DNA of 64,000 nt from Dankookia rubra (GTDB lineage Bacteria > Pseudomonadota > Alphaproteobacteria > Acetobacterales > Acetobacteraceae), in contig NZ_SMSJ01000010.1 of NCBI RefSeq assembly GCF_004355005.1, positions 62,001-126,000 on the forward strand, given 5' to 3'. The translations under genes were made by a program, and so were the position numbers. The stretch's first letter is position 1. The number at the start of each line of letters is the position of its first letter. Below the pieces are notes generated by a model. The model saw nothing but the letters and a program-made list of their open reading frames with translations. It was not told the origin of the DNA and did no database searches. Positions 12,459 to 21,206 of the stretch are shown in pieces.

Positions 12459-13628
12459 TCACCGCCGCGGCAGCCCGCGCTGCGCCAGGTTGGCGAAGAG
12501 CGCGCCGGTGCCGAAGCTCCAGGGCGGGCAGGCATCGGTGCGCGCCACCTCGTTCACCAGCGCGCCCAGCCGGGGCGTAGCGATGCGCACCACGTCGCCC
12601 GGCTTGTGGGTGAAGCCCTGGCCCGGCGCGCCGCGGTCCTTGCTCGGCGAGAAGGGCGTGCCGAGGAAGAGCGCCGTGCCGTCGGGGTACTGGTGGTGCG
12701 GGCCGATCAGCTGGCCGACGATGTCCTTCATCTCGCGGCTGAGCAGCCCGACCGCGCCCGTCTCCTCCAGCCGGAAGCCGTCGGTGCCCTCGATCGAGAG
12801 GGTGATGTCGGCGCCGCGCACGTCCTCGAGGCCGAAGCCGGCATCGAAGAGCCGCAGCACCGGGCCGAGCGCGCAGGAGGCGTTGTTGTCCTTGGCGCGC
12901 CCCAGCAGCAGGGCGGACCGCCCCTCGACGTCGCGCAGGTTGACGTCGTTGCCGAGCATGGCGCCGAGGATGGCGCCCCTGGCGTTCACCGCCAGCACCG
13001 CCTCCGGCTCCGGGTTGCTCCATTGGCTGATCGGGTGCACGCCGATCAGCGCGCCCGGCCCGACCGCGGCCATCGGCTGGCACTTGGAGAAGATCTCGGC
13101 ATCCGGGCCGATGCCCACTTCCAGGTACTGGCTCCACCAGCCCTTCTGCACCAGCGCCGACTTCAGCCGCATCGCCTCGGCGCTGCCGGGCTTCACCGCC
13201 GAGAGGTCGTCGCCGATGATGCCGCGCACCTCGGCCCGCACCGCCTCGGCCTGGCTGGCATCGCCGCGGCAGCGTTCCTCGATCACCCGCTCCAGCATCG
13301 AGCGCACATAGGTCACCCCGCAGGCCTTCACCGCCTGCAGGTCGACCGGCGCCAGGAGCCAGGACTTGTTTGCATCGCGCTTGTTGTGCGCGCTGTTGGC
13401 CAGCGCCGCGGGCAGGTCGATCGGCATGGGCACGCCGCGGGCGCGGATGGCGGCGATCGGGTCGGCCTCGTTCAGCCAGGCGCTGGTCGTGCCGAAGGCC
13501 GGGGTCATGTCGAAGGCGGCGCCGCGCAGCACCGCGACGGCCGAGGGTCCTTCCTTGGTCATCACCCGTGCGGCGAAGCAGCCGTCCCGCCAGTCCTCCG
13601 GCAGCGCCATCCCATCGAGCCGCGGCAT
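12459..13628 (-). CDS. Fumarylacetoacetate hydrolase family protein
   Basis: 389-residue member of the FAH superfamily, which breaks C-C bonds in beta-diketone-like or 2-oxo acid substrates with a bound divalent metal. The C-terminal half holds the family fold, with QWSNPEPEAVLAVN and the segment GNDVNLRDVEGRSALLLGRA in metal-binding positions, followed by GPVLRLFDAG. The N-terminal 120 residues are longer than in small FAH proteins. ATG at 13628 has GGAGG 9 bases upstream (minus strand), which favours it over an ATG nine bases earlier. Divergent from the ABC importer gene at 13795, with which it may share control; the substrate is unknown. Confidence 0.8.
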   Translation of the reverse strand: MPRLDGMALPEDWRDGCFAARVMTKEGPSAVAVLRGAAFDMTPAFGTTSAWLNEADPIAAIRARGVPMPIDLPAALANSAHNKRDANKSWLLAPVDLQAVKACGVTYVRSMLERVIEERCRGDASQAEAVRAEVRGIIGDDLSAVKPGSAEAMRLKSALVQKGWWSQYLEVGIGPDAEIFSKCQPMAAVGPGALIGVHPISQWSNPEPEAVLAVNARGAILGAMLGNDVNLRDVEGRSALLLGRAKDNNASCALGPVLRLFDAGFGLEDVRGADITLSIEGTDGFRLEETGAVGLLSREMKDIVGQLIGPHHQYPDGTALFLGTPFSPSKDRGAPGQGFTHKPGDVVRIATPRLGALVNEVARTDACPPWSFGTGALFANLAQRGLPRR

Positions 13629-13794
13629 GCGCCCCATCCTCCCCCAGGTTTCTGCGGCGCAGCCTAGCCGAGCCGGGCCGGGCGGGAACCCCCCGGGGCG
13701 GAGTCGGAACGGGCTTGCCGCCGGTGCGGCTTTCGGCCGACCATCCCCGGGCACAGGCGCGGGCACGCATCCGCGCCGGACAGGGGAGAGGTCC

Positions 13795-15129
13795 ATGGTG
13801 GACATGACGCGCCGCGAGGCGTTGCGGGCGGGCGCGGCGGCACTGGCCGCCCCGGCCCTGGTCGAGCGGGCGAATGCGCAGGGCGGCTTCGACTGGCGCC
13901 GCTTCCGCGGCGAGCGGATCGAGGCGACGGTGCAGCTTTCGCCGCGCGGCCAGTTCCTGCAGAAGAACAACGCGGAATTCGAGGAGCTGACCGGCATCAA
14001 GGTCGGGCTCGAGGTGGTGCCGGAACAGCAGCACCGGCAGAAGATCATCGTCGAATACGCCTCCGGCCGGCCCTCCTTCGACGTCACCGAGATCAGCCTG
14101 CACGTGAACAAGCGGCAGGTCGGCAAGGCGCGCTGGAACACCGACATCAAGGCGCTGATCGCGGATAGCAGCCTGACCGCGCCGGATTTCGACTTCGCCG
14201 ATTACGGCGAGGGAATGGTCAGCTACGCGACCCAGGCGGACGGCCGGCTCGACAGCTGCCCGGCCGGCGCCGACTACTTCATCCTCTATTACAACAAGGA
14301 GCTCTTCGCGACGAGGAACGTCGGGATCCCGAAGACCTGGGACGAGATGGCAGAGGCCGCCAAGCGCCTGGCCGACCCGTCGAAGCAGATCCACGGCCAT
14401 GTCGGCCGCGGCGTGAAGAACGCCAACGTGGTGCTGTGGTCGAGCTACCTGCTCGGCACCGCGCAGCGCGACATGATCGACGCCAACCGCCAGCTCATCA
14501 CCGATACGCCCGACGCCATCTGGGCCGGCGAGACCTACCGCAGGTTCATCCGCGACCTTTCGCCGCCCGGCTCCATCGGTTTCAACTGGAACGAGTGCCA
14601 GACCACCTTCATGCAGGGCCGCGCCGCGATGTGGGTGGACGGCATCGGCTTCGCCGCCCCGCTCGAGGACAAGGCGCGCTCGCGCATCGCCGGCAAGGTC
14701 GGCTATGCCGTGGTGCCGCGCGGGCCGGGGCCGAACCACCATTGCGCGCTGTTCGGCGCCGGCTACGCCATCCCCGAGGCCTCGAGGAAGAAGGGCCCGG
14801 CCTGGTTCTACATCCAATGGGCGCTGGGCCGCGCGAACCAGCTGAAATGGCTGACCTCCGGCGCCGGCGTCCCGGCCCGCAGCAGCCCCTTCCGCAACGA
14901 GGAGGCGATCAGCCAAAGCCACTTCCCGCGCGAGTTCTTCCAGACGCTGGAGGCCAGCGCGAAGATCGCCCGCGCCGGGCTGCCGGAGATCGTCCCCGTT
15001 ACCCAGTTCCGCGACGTGATCGGCTCGGCGCTGACCAACACGCTCGGCGGCGCCGACGTGGCGACGGAGCTGAAGCGGGCGACCGCCGAGTTCCGCCCGG
15101 TGCTCGAGCAATCCGAGCGGGAGAGCTGA
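13795..15129 (+). CDS. ABC transporter sugar-type extracellular solute-binding protein
   Basis: Periplasmic binding protein of the family 1 (MalE/UgpB-like) group, 444 residues. The N-terminus carries a twin-arginine type signal (TRREALRAGAAALAAPALVE), so export by Tat is likely. The mature part has the usual two-lobed features, such as NAEFEELTGIKV, YYNKELF and PKTWDEMAEAAKRL. ATG at 13795 has GGGAG 6 bases upstream; ATG at 13804 is an alternative. Two membrane proteins follow at 15539 and 16453, separated by a small GFA gene. No ATPase gene is nearby, so the importer must borrow one. Substrate likely a sugar or polyol, by family only. Confidence 0.88.
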   Translation: MVDMTRREALRAGAAALAAPALVERANAQGGFDWRRFRGERIEATVQLSPRGQFLQKNNAEFEELTGIKVGLEVVPEQQHRQKIIVEYASGRPSFDVTEISLHVNKRQVGKARWNTDIKALIADSSLTAPDFDFADYGEGMVSYATQADGRLDSCPAGADYFILYYNKELFATRNVGIPKTWDEMAEAAKRLADPSKQIHGHVGRGVKNANVVLWSSYLLGTAQRDMIDANRQLITDTPDAIWAGETYRRFIRDLSPPGSIGFNWNECQTTFMQGRAAMWVDGIGFAAPLEDKARSRIAGKVGYAVVPRGPGPNHHCALFGAGYAIPEASRKKGPAWFYIQWALGRANQLKWLTSGAGVPARSSPFRNEEAISQSHFPREFFQTLEASAKIARAGLPEIVPVTQFRDVIGSALTNTLGGADVATELKRATAEFRPVLEQSERES

Positions 15130-15539
15130 TGGCCGAGGCACACGAAGGCGGCTGCCTCTGCGGCCGGGTCCGCTTCCGCGTCACCGGCCCGCCCATCCGC
15201 ACCTCGGTCTGCCACTGCGCCTTCTGCCAGCGGCGCACCGGCAGCGCCTTCGCCGTGCTGCCCTTCTTCAAGGCCGAGGCGGTGGAGATGACGGGGGCGG
15301 CGCCCGCCACCTACCGCCATGTCTCGGACGAGAGCGGCCGCTGGCTCGAGGTCGAGTTCTGCCCGCGCTGCGGCGCCAATACCGGCCTCCGGGTCGAGCG
15401 CGCGCCGCAGGGACGCGTCATCGCCGGCGGCTGCTTCGACGATCCCGGCTGGTTCGGGGTGGACCGGCATATCTGGACCCGGTCGAAACTGCCCTGGGTG
15501 GCGCTGCCCGCGGACTGCGTGCTGGAGGAGAAGGGCTGA
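15129..15539 (+). CDS. GFA (CENP-V/glutathione-dependent formaldehyde-activating) family protein
   Basis: Small zinc protein of 136 residues. Zinc ligands are visible as GCLCG, CHCAFCQRRTGS and FCPRCGANTG, the standard GFA pattern (PF04828). Many members have no shown activity, and the name comes from Gfa of Paracoccus, which speeds glutathione-formaldehyde adduct formation. The start ATG at 15129 shares a base with the preceding stop (TGATG), and its own stop overlaps the next ATG in the same way, so it is translated within the importer operon. Its place between binding protein and permease is unusual. Confidence 0.85.
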   Translation: MAEAHEGGCLCGRVRFRVTGPPIRTSVCHCAFCQRRTGSAFAVLPFFKAEAVEMTGAAPATYRHVSDESGRWLEVEFCPRCGANTGLRVERAPQGRVIAGGCFDDPGWFGVDRHIWTRSKLPWVALPADCVLEEKG

Positions 15540-16456
15540 TGCCGCGCGACGCCGCCGTGCTCGACGGTGCCGGCTCGGCCGCCCTGCCGCGCCGGCGCAA
15601 CTATGCCCGCCGCTATGCCTGGTTCGTCGTGCCAGCGGCGGTCGTCGTCATCGCCGTCATCGTCTTTCCCTGGGCCTTCACCCTGTACGTGTCCGCCTTC
15701 GACTGGCGGCTGGGCGGCGAGCGGCGATGGGTGGGCCTCGGCAATTACGAGACGCTCTTCACCGATGCCCGCTTCGGCTGGGCGGTGGTCCGCACGCTGG
15801 CCTATACCGCGCTGGCGGTGGTCGCGCCGATGCTGCTCGGCCTCGCCGCGGCGCTCTGCTTCCACCGGCGCTTCCCGCTGCGCGGCCTGGCGCGCACCGT
15901 CTTCATCCTGCCGATGATGGCGACGCCGGTCGCCGTGGCGCTGGTCTGGACCATGATGTTCCACCCGCAGCTCGGCGTGCTGAACTGGCTGCTGACGCAG
16001 GTCGGGCTGCCGCCGAGCCTCTGGGTCTATTCCGCCGATACCGTTATCCCGACCTTGGTGCTGGTGGAGGTCTGGCACTGGACCCCGCTGGTGATGCTGC
16101 TGATCCTCGGCGGCCTGGCGTCCCTGCCCATCGACCCCTACGAGGCCGCGAAGATCGACGGCGCCTCCCCCTGGCAGGCCTTCCGCCACATCACCCTGCC
16201 GCTGCTGGCGCCCTTCATCGTGGTGGCGCTGATCATCCGCACCATCGACGCGCTGAAGGCCTTCGACACGATCTACGTCATCACCCAGGGCGGGCCGGGC
16301 CAGGCCAGCGAGACGATCAACATCTTCCTCTACCTGCAGGCCTTCGCCTTCTACAACGTGGGCTATGCGAGCGCCGTCGTGGTGGTGTTCTTCGCCATCA
16401 TCATGCTGCTCGCCGCGCTGCTGCTCTGGACCCGGCAGCGGGTGCGCGTGACATGA
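15539..16456 (+). CDS. ABC transporter permease, MalF/UgpA-like
   Basis: Integral membrane subunit of the sugar-type importer, 305 residues with about six hydrophobic helices, the first near residues 28-50 (WFVVPAAVVVIAVIVFPWAF). The cytoplasmic EAA loop that contacts the ATPase is clear as EAAKIDGASPWQAFRHITLP. Start ATG overlaps the GFA stop (TGATG) and the gene ends in ATGA overlap with the next permease, so the three genes form one translation-coupled set with the binding protein. Confidence 0.9.
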   Translation: MPRDAAVLDGAGSAALPRRRNYARRYAWFVVPAAVVVIAVIVFPWAFTLYVSAFDWRLGGERRWVGLGNYETLFTDARFGWAVVRTLAYTALAVVAPMLLGLAAALCFHRRFPLRGLARTVFILPMMATPVAVALVWTMMFHPQLGVLNWLLTQVGLPPSLWVYSADTVIPTLVLVEVWHWTPLVMLLILGGLASLPIDPYEAAKIDGASPWQAFRHITLPLLAPFIVVALIIRTIDALKAFDTIYVITQGGPGQASETINIFLYLQAFAFYNVGYASAVVVVFFAIIMLLAALLLWTRQRVRVT

Positions 16457-17280
16457 GGCGCGTGACCCGTGCGCTGGAGCGCCTGGGCTTCAGCCTCGCC
16501 GTCCTGGCGCTCGTCTCCCCGGCGGTGCTCGTCTTCCTCTGGATGCTCTCGCTGTCGCTGAAGAACGAGCTGGACAACACCGCCTGGCCGCCGGTCTTCA
16601 TCCCCGACCCGCCGACGCTCGACAACTACCGCGACGTCTTCGCCCGCAACGACTTCCTGCTCTATGCCTGGAACAGCGTGGTGGTGTCCTTCTCGGCCAC
16701 CGGCTTCGCCCTGCTGGTCGGCGTCCCCGCGGGCTACGGCATCGCCCGGATGCGCGCCATGCGGGCCGCGGCGCTGATCCTGATCGCCCGCATCACCCCG
16801 GGCCTGTCCTACCTGATCCCCCTGTTCCTGCTGTTCCAGTGGCTGGAGCTGACCGGATCGCTGCTGCCGATCGTCGTCGCCCACCTGGTCATCACCGTGC
16901 CGATCGTGGTCTGGGTGATGATCTCCTTCTTCGAGGGGCTGCCCGGCGAGCTGGAGGAGGCGGCGCTGGTGGACGGCGCGACGCTCTGGCAGGCCTTCCG
17001 CCATGTCGCGCTGCCCCTGGCGCGGCCGGGGATCACGGTGGCGACGATCCTCGCCTTCATCTTCTCCTGGAACAACTTCGTCTTCGCCATGGTGCTGGCG
17101 GGGCGGGAGACGCGCACCCTGCCGGTCGCGGTCAACAACATGCTGACCTTCGAGCAGATCGCCTGGGGCCCGCTCTCGGCCGCCGCCTTGCTGGTGACCC
17201 TGCCGGTGCTGCTGCTGACGCTGGTGGCGCAGAAGCAGATCGTCACCGGGCTCACCGCGGGCGGGGTCAAGGGCGGGTAG
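16453..17280 (+). CDS. ABC transporter permease, MalG/UgpE-like
   Basis: Second membrane subunit of the importer, 275 residues with six predicted helices. The EAA loop reads EEAALVDGATLWQAFRHVAL, with the conserved Gly. ATG at 16453 overlaps the previous stop (ATGA). The partner ATPase, normally a MsmX/UgpC-type protein, is not encoded in this window; the next gene, 68 bases on, is a phosphatase. Confidence 0.9.
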   Translation: MRRVTRALERLGFSLAVLALVSPAVLVFLWMLSLSLKNELDNTAWPPVFIPDPPTLDNYRDVFARNDFLLYAWNSVVVSFSATGFALLVGVPAGYGIARMRAMRAAALILIARITPGLSYLIPLFLLFQWLELTGSLLPIVVAHLVITVPIVVWVMISFFEGLPGELEEAALVDGATLWQAFRHVALPLARPGITVATILAFIFSWNNFVFAMVLAGRETRTLPVAVNNMLTFEQIAWGPLSAAALLVTLPVLLLTLVAQKQIVTGLTAGGVKGG

Positions 17281-17348
17281 CGGCGGCGCGGCCGGGTTGC
17301 ATCGCGCCGGCCGGGATCGCACCCTGGATGGGCCACGGGGGACATCGA

Positions 17349-18896
17349 ATGCGACGCAGGGATCTGATCGCGGGCGCCGCCCTGCTGGCCGCGGGCCGGC
17401 CGGCACTCGGCCAGCCCGAGCCCTGGAACGCCGGCGGCGTGCTGCACATCCTGCCCACCGTCAGCCACGACCGCGCCCTGCTCAAGGTCTCGCTGCGCGA
17501 CCCGCTGCACCAGCTGCCGGTGCTGCACCTCGACGGCATCCGGGTGCCGGGCGAGCGCCAGGACCTGGTCGGCACCTGCTGGACCTTCGATGCGGAGGGG
17601 CTGCAGCCGGCCTGGGACTACCGCCTCACGCTGGTCGATGCCGACGACAAGCCGCTCTGCGACCCCTGGACCCTCTCGACCTTCCCATCGCCGGGCGACC
17701 AGCCGCGCCGGCTGCGGGTGCTGTTCTACACCTGCGCCGGTGGCAACGACCTGCTGGGCCGGCAGCTGCCCATGGCGCTCCGCACCCGGCTGCTCGACCG
17801 CGCGCTGTCCTTCGCGCCGGACGTCCTCGTCGCCAATGGCGACCATGTCTACTGGGACCTGCGCAGCCGGGCGAAGGGCGCCTATGGCGAGCATCCCCGC
17901 GCCATCGCCGAGGTCGGGCAATTCGCCCGCGAAGGCGCGGTGCTCGACGGCGGCCACAACGAGGCGGTGCTGAAGCGCGCCGTGGCGCCGCAGATCGTGC
18001 CGCTCTACGGCACCCGCTGCCGCTCGGTCCCCACCTTCTTCCTGCAGGACGACCACGACTACTTCGACAACGACGAGGCCGACGACAGGCTGGTCACCTT
18101 CCCGCCCGACCCCTTCATGCGGGCGGCCTCGCGCGCGACGCAGCGGCTGTACTACCCCGAATTCCTGCCCGATGCGGCGCGCCCGCTCGGCCTCGGCGGC
18201 ACGCGGGTGGATGGCGTGTCGCAGAATTTCGGCACGCTGCGCTACGGCCGGCTGCTCGAGGTCCTGCTCTACGACTGCCGCCGCTGGATGGCGCTGCATG
18301 GGCCGACCGGCGCCTTCGTCCCGCAGACAACCGAGGACTGGCTGCTGCGCCGGATCCAGCAGGGCGAGACCGCCCACCTGATCAACGCGCCCTCCACCCC
18401 GCCGGGCTGGTCGGCCGGCAAGTGGGGCGAATGGTACGGCGACGTCGAGGCCGAGGGCCGCCTGACGACGGCGCGGGCGAAGCCCTATTGGCAGCCCGGC
18501 TGGCGCGCCCAGCACGACCGCCTGCTGGCCGCCGCCAGCGCAAGGCGCGACCGCATCCCGCTCTTCATCAGCGGCGACCTGCATGCCAGCGGCGAGACCC
18601 GCATCGCCCGCAGCGGCGCGCACGACCTTTCGGCCAACCCGGTGGTCTCCGTGCTGTCGGGTACGCTCGGCACCGCCGGGGCCGGTTGGGCCTCCGCCTT
18701 CCGCGGCATGGTGCCCCAGGCGCCGGGCGGCCTGGTGGTTGACGAAACCTTCCCCGCCCGTGAGGAGAACGGCTTCACCATCGTCGACGTCACGCCGGAG
18801 GATATGACCCTGCGATACTTCACCTGGCGGCACGCCGCGCCCGAGGCGATCGACACGCTGGAGCCGTTCCGCACCACCAAGCTGGCCCGGGCGTGA
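17349..18896 (+). CDS. PhoD-like alkaline phosphatase/phosphodiesterase family protein
   Basis: 515-residue metallophosphoesterase of the PhoD type. Metal-binding motifs appear in order: ANGDHVYWD, QDDHDYFDND and SGDLHASGET. The N-terminus MRRRDLIAGAALLAAG resembles a twin-arginine signal with a short hydrophobic part, consistent with Tat export of PhoD enzymes. ATG at 17349 has GGGGGA 7 bases upstream. It lies 68 bases after the permease gene and overlaps the next gene by four bases (GTGA), so it is probably part of the same transcript. PhoD family enzymes release phosphate from phosphodiesters and monoesters; the actual substrate is unknown. Confidence 0.85.
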   Translation: MRRRDLIAGAALLAAGRPALGQPEPWNAGGVLHILPTVSHDRALLKVSLRDPLHQLPVLHLDGIRVPGERQDLVGTCWTFDAEGLQPAWDYRLTLVDADDKPLCDPWTLSTFPSPGDQPRRLRVLFYTCAGGNDLLGRQLPMALRTRLLDRALSFAPDVLVANGDHVYWDLRSRAKGAYGEHPRAIAEVGQFAREGAVLDGGHNEAVLKRAVAPQIVPLYGTRCRSVPTFFLQDDHDYFDNDEADDRLVTFPPDPFMRAASRATQRLYYPEFLPDAARPLGLGGTRVDGVSQNFGTLRYGRLLEVLLYDCRRWMALHGPTGAFVPQTTEDWLLRRIQQGETAHLINAPSTPPGWSAGKWGEWYGDVEAEGRLTTARAKPYWQPGWRAQHDRLLAAASARRDRIPLFISGDLHASGETRIARSGAHDLSANPVVSVLSGTLGTAGAGWASAFRGMVPQAPGGLVVDETFPAREENGFTIVDVTPEDMTLRYFTWRHAAPEAIDTLEPFRTTKLARA

Positions 18897-20050
18897 GCCT
18901 GCGCCAGGATCCCCCCGCGAACCTCCGGTCGGATCCCGCCGCGAACCTCCGGTCGCATTCCCCCGCGAACCTCCGGTCGCATCCCCCCGCGAACCTCCGG
19001 TTCGACCCGGCCGCGCTGCGCGGCTTCGCCGCCGCCCTGTTCGAGGCCGGCGGGATGGAGGAGGCCAAGGCCGCGACCGTCGCCGACATCCTGGTCGAGG
19101 GCGACCTGATGGGGCACGACACCCATGGCCTCGCCCTGCTGGCCCCCTACCTCGATGGCCTCGCCTCCGGCGACATGCGGGGCGACGGCCGGCCCACCGT
19201 GCTCTCCTCCACCCCCGTGGCCGAGACCTGGGAGGGCGACAAGCTGCCCGGCCCCTGGCTGGTCCGCACCGCCGCCGACCTGGCCTCGGAGCGCGCGGCG
19301 ATCTTCGGCCTCGCCGCCGTGGCCATCCGCCGCGCCCACCATATCGGCTGCCTCGCCGCCTACCTGCCGCGGGTGGTGGAGCGCGGCCAGGTGATGCAGC
19401 TGCTCTGCTCCGATCCCGGCACCGCCTCGGTCGCGCCCTGGGGCGGGACGCGGCGGGTGATCACGCCGAACCCGCTCGCCGCTGGCTGGCCAAGCCCCGG
19501 CGGGCCGGTGATGGTCGACGTCTCGATGTCGATCACGACGAACGGCATGACCGGCCGCCGGCGGGCGGAGGGGACGCGCTTCCCCTACCAGGCGCTGCTC
19601 GACGCCGAGGGCACCCCGACCGACGACCCCAACGTCTTCTTCGCCGAGCCGGCGGGGACGCTGCTGCCGCTCGGCGGCATGGCGGCGGGGCACAAGGGGT
19701 TCGGCCTCGGCCTGATGGTGGAGGCGCTGACCTCGGCGCTGGGCGGCCATGGCCGGGCCGATCCGCCGGCCGGCTGGGGCGCCTCGGTCCTGGTGCTGGT
19801 GATCGACCCGGCCCGCTTCGGCGGGACGGAGGCCTTCCTGCGCGAGACCGGCTGGATCGCCGATGCGGTGCATGCGAACCCGCCGGTCGCCGGCGGCCCG
19901 GCGCCGCGCCTGCCGGGCGAGCGCGCCTGGCGGCGCCGCGCCCGGGCGCTGGCCGAGGGCGTGGCGCTGCATCCCGGCATCCCGCCGATGCTGGCGGCCC
20001 GGGCGGCCGCGGCCGGGATCGCCGCGCCGCGGCCGATCGGCGAGGGGTGA
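18893..20050 (+). CDS. Ldh/malate-lactate dehydrogenase family oxidoreductase with a repeated N-terminus
   Basis: 385-residue NAD(P)-dependent dehydrogenase of the type II malate/L-lactate family (PF02615), which reduces 2-oxo acids or oxidises 2-hydroxy acids. Family marks are GHDTHGLALLAPYLDGL, RAHHIGCLAAYLPR, TPNPLAAGWPSPGGPVMVD and GHKGFGLGLMVEAL. The family core begins near residue 36 (NLRFDPAALRGFAA). Residues about 6-36 are four copies of an eight-residue unit ending ANLR, encoded by the 24-base repeat at 18908-19003. The start is GTG at 18893, overlapping the PhoD stop (GTGA). If this start is right, the repeat is translated, and it makes the N-terminus longer than in typical family members of about 340-350 residues. 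Confidence 0.82.
   Translation: MSLRQDPPANLRSDPAANLRSHSPANLRSHPPANLRFDPAALRGFAAALFEAGGMEEAKAATVADILVEGDLMGHDTHGLALLAPYLDGLASGDMRGDGRPTVLSSTPVAETWEGDKLPGPWLVRTAADLASERAAIFGLAAVAIRRAHHIGCLAAYLPRVVERGQVMQLLCSDPGTASVAPWGGTRRVITPNPLAAGWPSPGGPVMVDVSMSITTNGMTGRRRAEGTRFPYQALLDAEGTPTDDPNVFFAEPAGTLLPLGGMAAGHKGFGLGLMVEALTSALGGHGRADPPAGWGASVLVLVIDPARFGGTEAFLRETGWIADAVHANPPVAGGPAPRLPGERAWRRRARALAEGVALHPGIPPMLAARAAAAGIAAPRPIGEG
18908..19003 (+). repeat. 24-bp tandem repeat, four copies, inside the Ldh-family gene
   Basis: Four direct units of 24 bases at 18908-18931, 18932-18955, 18956-18979 and 18980-19003, each containing CGCGAACCTCCGGT. They differ at a few positions near their starts (GATCCC or CATTCC/CATCCC). 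Because 24 is divisible by three, copy-number change would keep the reading frame. The sequence just after (GACCCGGCCGCG) looks like a diverged start of a fifth unit. Confidence 0.95.
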
Positions 20051-20081
20051 CGCGGCCGGGTGCCGCGGCTACCACGCTGCC

Positions 20082-21206
20082 ATGCCCGCCGCGCCCGCCG
20101 TTCCCACCGTCCTGCAGGTCCTGCCCGCCCTCGTCTCCGGCGGGGTGGAGCGCGGCACGCTGGAGATCGCCGACGCGGTGATCCGTGCCGGCGGCCGCGC
20201 CCTGGTCGCCTCCGCCGGCGGGCCGCTGGTCGCGCCGCTGGAAGCGCTCGGCGCCCGCCACGTCACCCTGCCGCTGACGCGGAAGAATCCGCTCGGCATC
20301 CTCCGCAACGCCGGCCGCCTGGCGGCGCTGATCCGCGCCGAGCGGGTGGGGGTCATCCATGCCCGCTCCCGCGCCCCGGCCTGGTCGGCGCTGCTGGCGG
20401 CGCGGCGGACAAGCGCGCATTTCGTCACCACCTATCACGGCACCTACAACGAGAACTTCCCGGGCAAGCGCTGGTACAACTCGGTCATGGCGCGCGGCGA
20501 GCGGGTGATCGCCATCAGCAACTTCATCGCCGGCCATATCCGCGAGCACCACCGGACCGAGCCCTGCCGCATCCGCGTCATCCCGCGCGGCGTCGATACC
20601 GCGCTCTTCGACCCGGCCCTGGTGACGCCGGCGCGGCTGGAGGCGCTGCGCGCCGCCTGGGCGCTGCCCGGGGGCCGCCCCGTCATCATGCTCCCCGGCC
20701 GCCTCACCCGCTGGAAGGGCCAGGGCGTGCTGGTCGAGGCCATGGCACGGGTGCCTGACGCCGTCGCCGTGCTGGTCGGCGGCGGTGCGGCGCATCGGCG
20801 TGAGCTCGAGGCGCGCATCGCCGCGCTCGGCCTGCAGGACCGGGTCCTGCTGGCCGGCCATGCCGAGGACATGCCGGCGGCGCTGCTGCTGGCCGATGTC
20901 GTGGTGCATGCCTCGACCGACCCGGAGGCCTTCGGCCGCACCGTGATCGAGGCCCAGGCCATGGCGCGGCCGGTGATCGCCGCCGATCTCGGCGCCCCGC
21001 GGGAGACGGTGCAGCAGGGCGTCACCGGCTGGCGGGTGACGCCGGGCGACCCGGCGGCGCTGGCCGCGCAGCTGCGCCAGGTGCTCGACCTGCCGGCGGC
21101 GGCGCGGGCCGGGATCGGCGCCCGGGCGCGGGCGCATGTGCTGCAGGCCTACACCACCGCGGCGATGCAGGCGGCGACGCTCGACCTCTACCGGGAACTC
21201 GCATGA
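20082..21206 (+). CDS. Glycosyltransferase family 4 (GT-B fold)
   Basis: 374-residue cytoplasmic glycosyltransferase. The N-terminal half begins VLQVLPALVSGGVERGTLE (acceptor side); the C-terminal half has the GT4 donor-binding signature PGRLTRWKGQGVLVEA and the E-x7-E region EAFGRTVIEAQAMARPVIA. It resembles the LPS-core and capsule transferases that extend sugar chains from nucleotide sugars. Its stop overlaps the next gene, a GT9 heptosyltransferase-like protein (ATGA), so the two likely act together on lipopolysaccharide or another surface glycan. It begins 31 bases after the Ldh-family gene. Confidence 0.87.
   Translation: MPAAPAVPTVLQVLPALVSGGVERGTLEIADAVIRAGGRALVASAGGPLVAPLEALGARHVTLPLTRKNPLGILRNAGRLAALIRAERVGVIHARSRAPAWSALLAARRTSAHFVTTYHGTYNENFPGKRWYNSVMARGERVIAISNFIAGHIREHHRTEPCRIRVIPRGVDTALFDPALVTPARLEALRAAWALPGGRPVIMLPGRLTRWKGQGVLVEAMARVPDAVAVLVGGGAAHRRELEARIAALGLQDRVLLAGHAEDMPAALLLADVVVHASTDPEAFGRTVIEAQAMARPVIAADLGAPRETVQQGVTGWRVTPGDPAALAAQLRQVLDLPAAARAGIGARARAHVLQAYTTAAMQAATLDLYRELA

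Noticed and set aside
11644-15141. A 1,165-residue minus-strand frame
   Set aside because: Only the last 251 residues (from ATG 12399) resemble a protein family; the rest is antisense to the FAH-family, binding protein and GFA genes.
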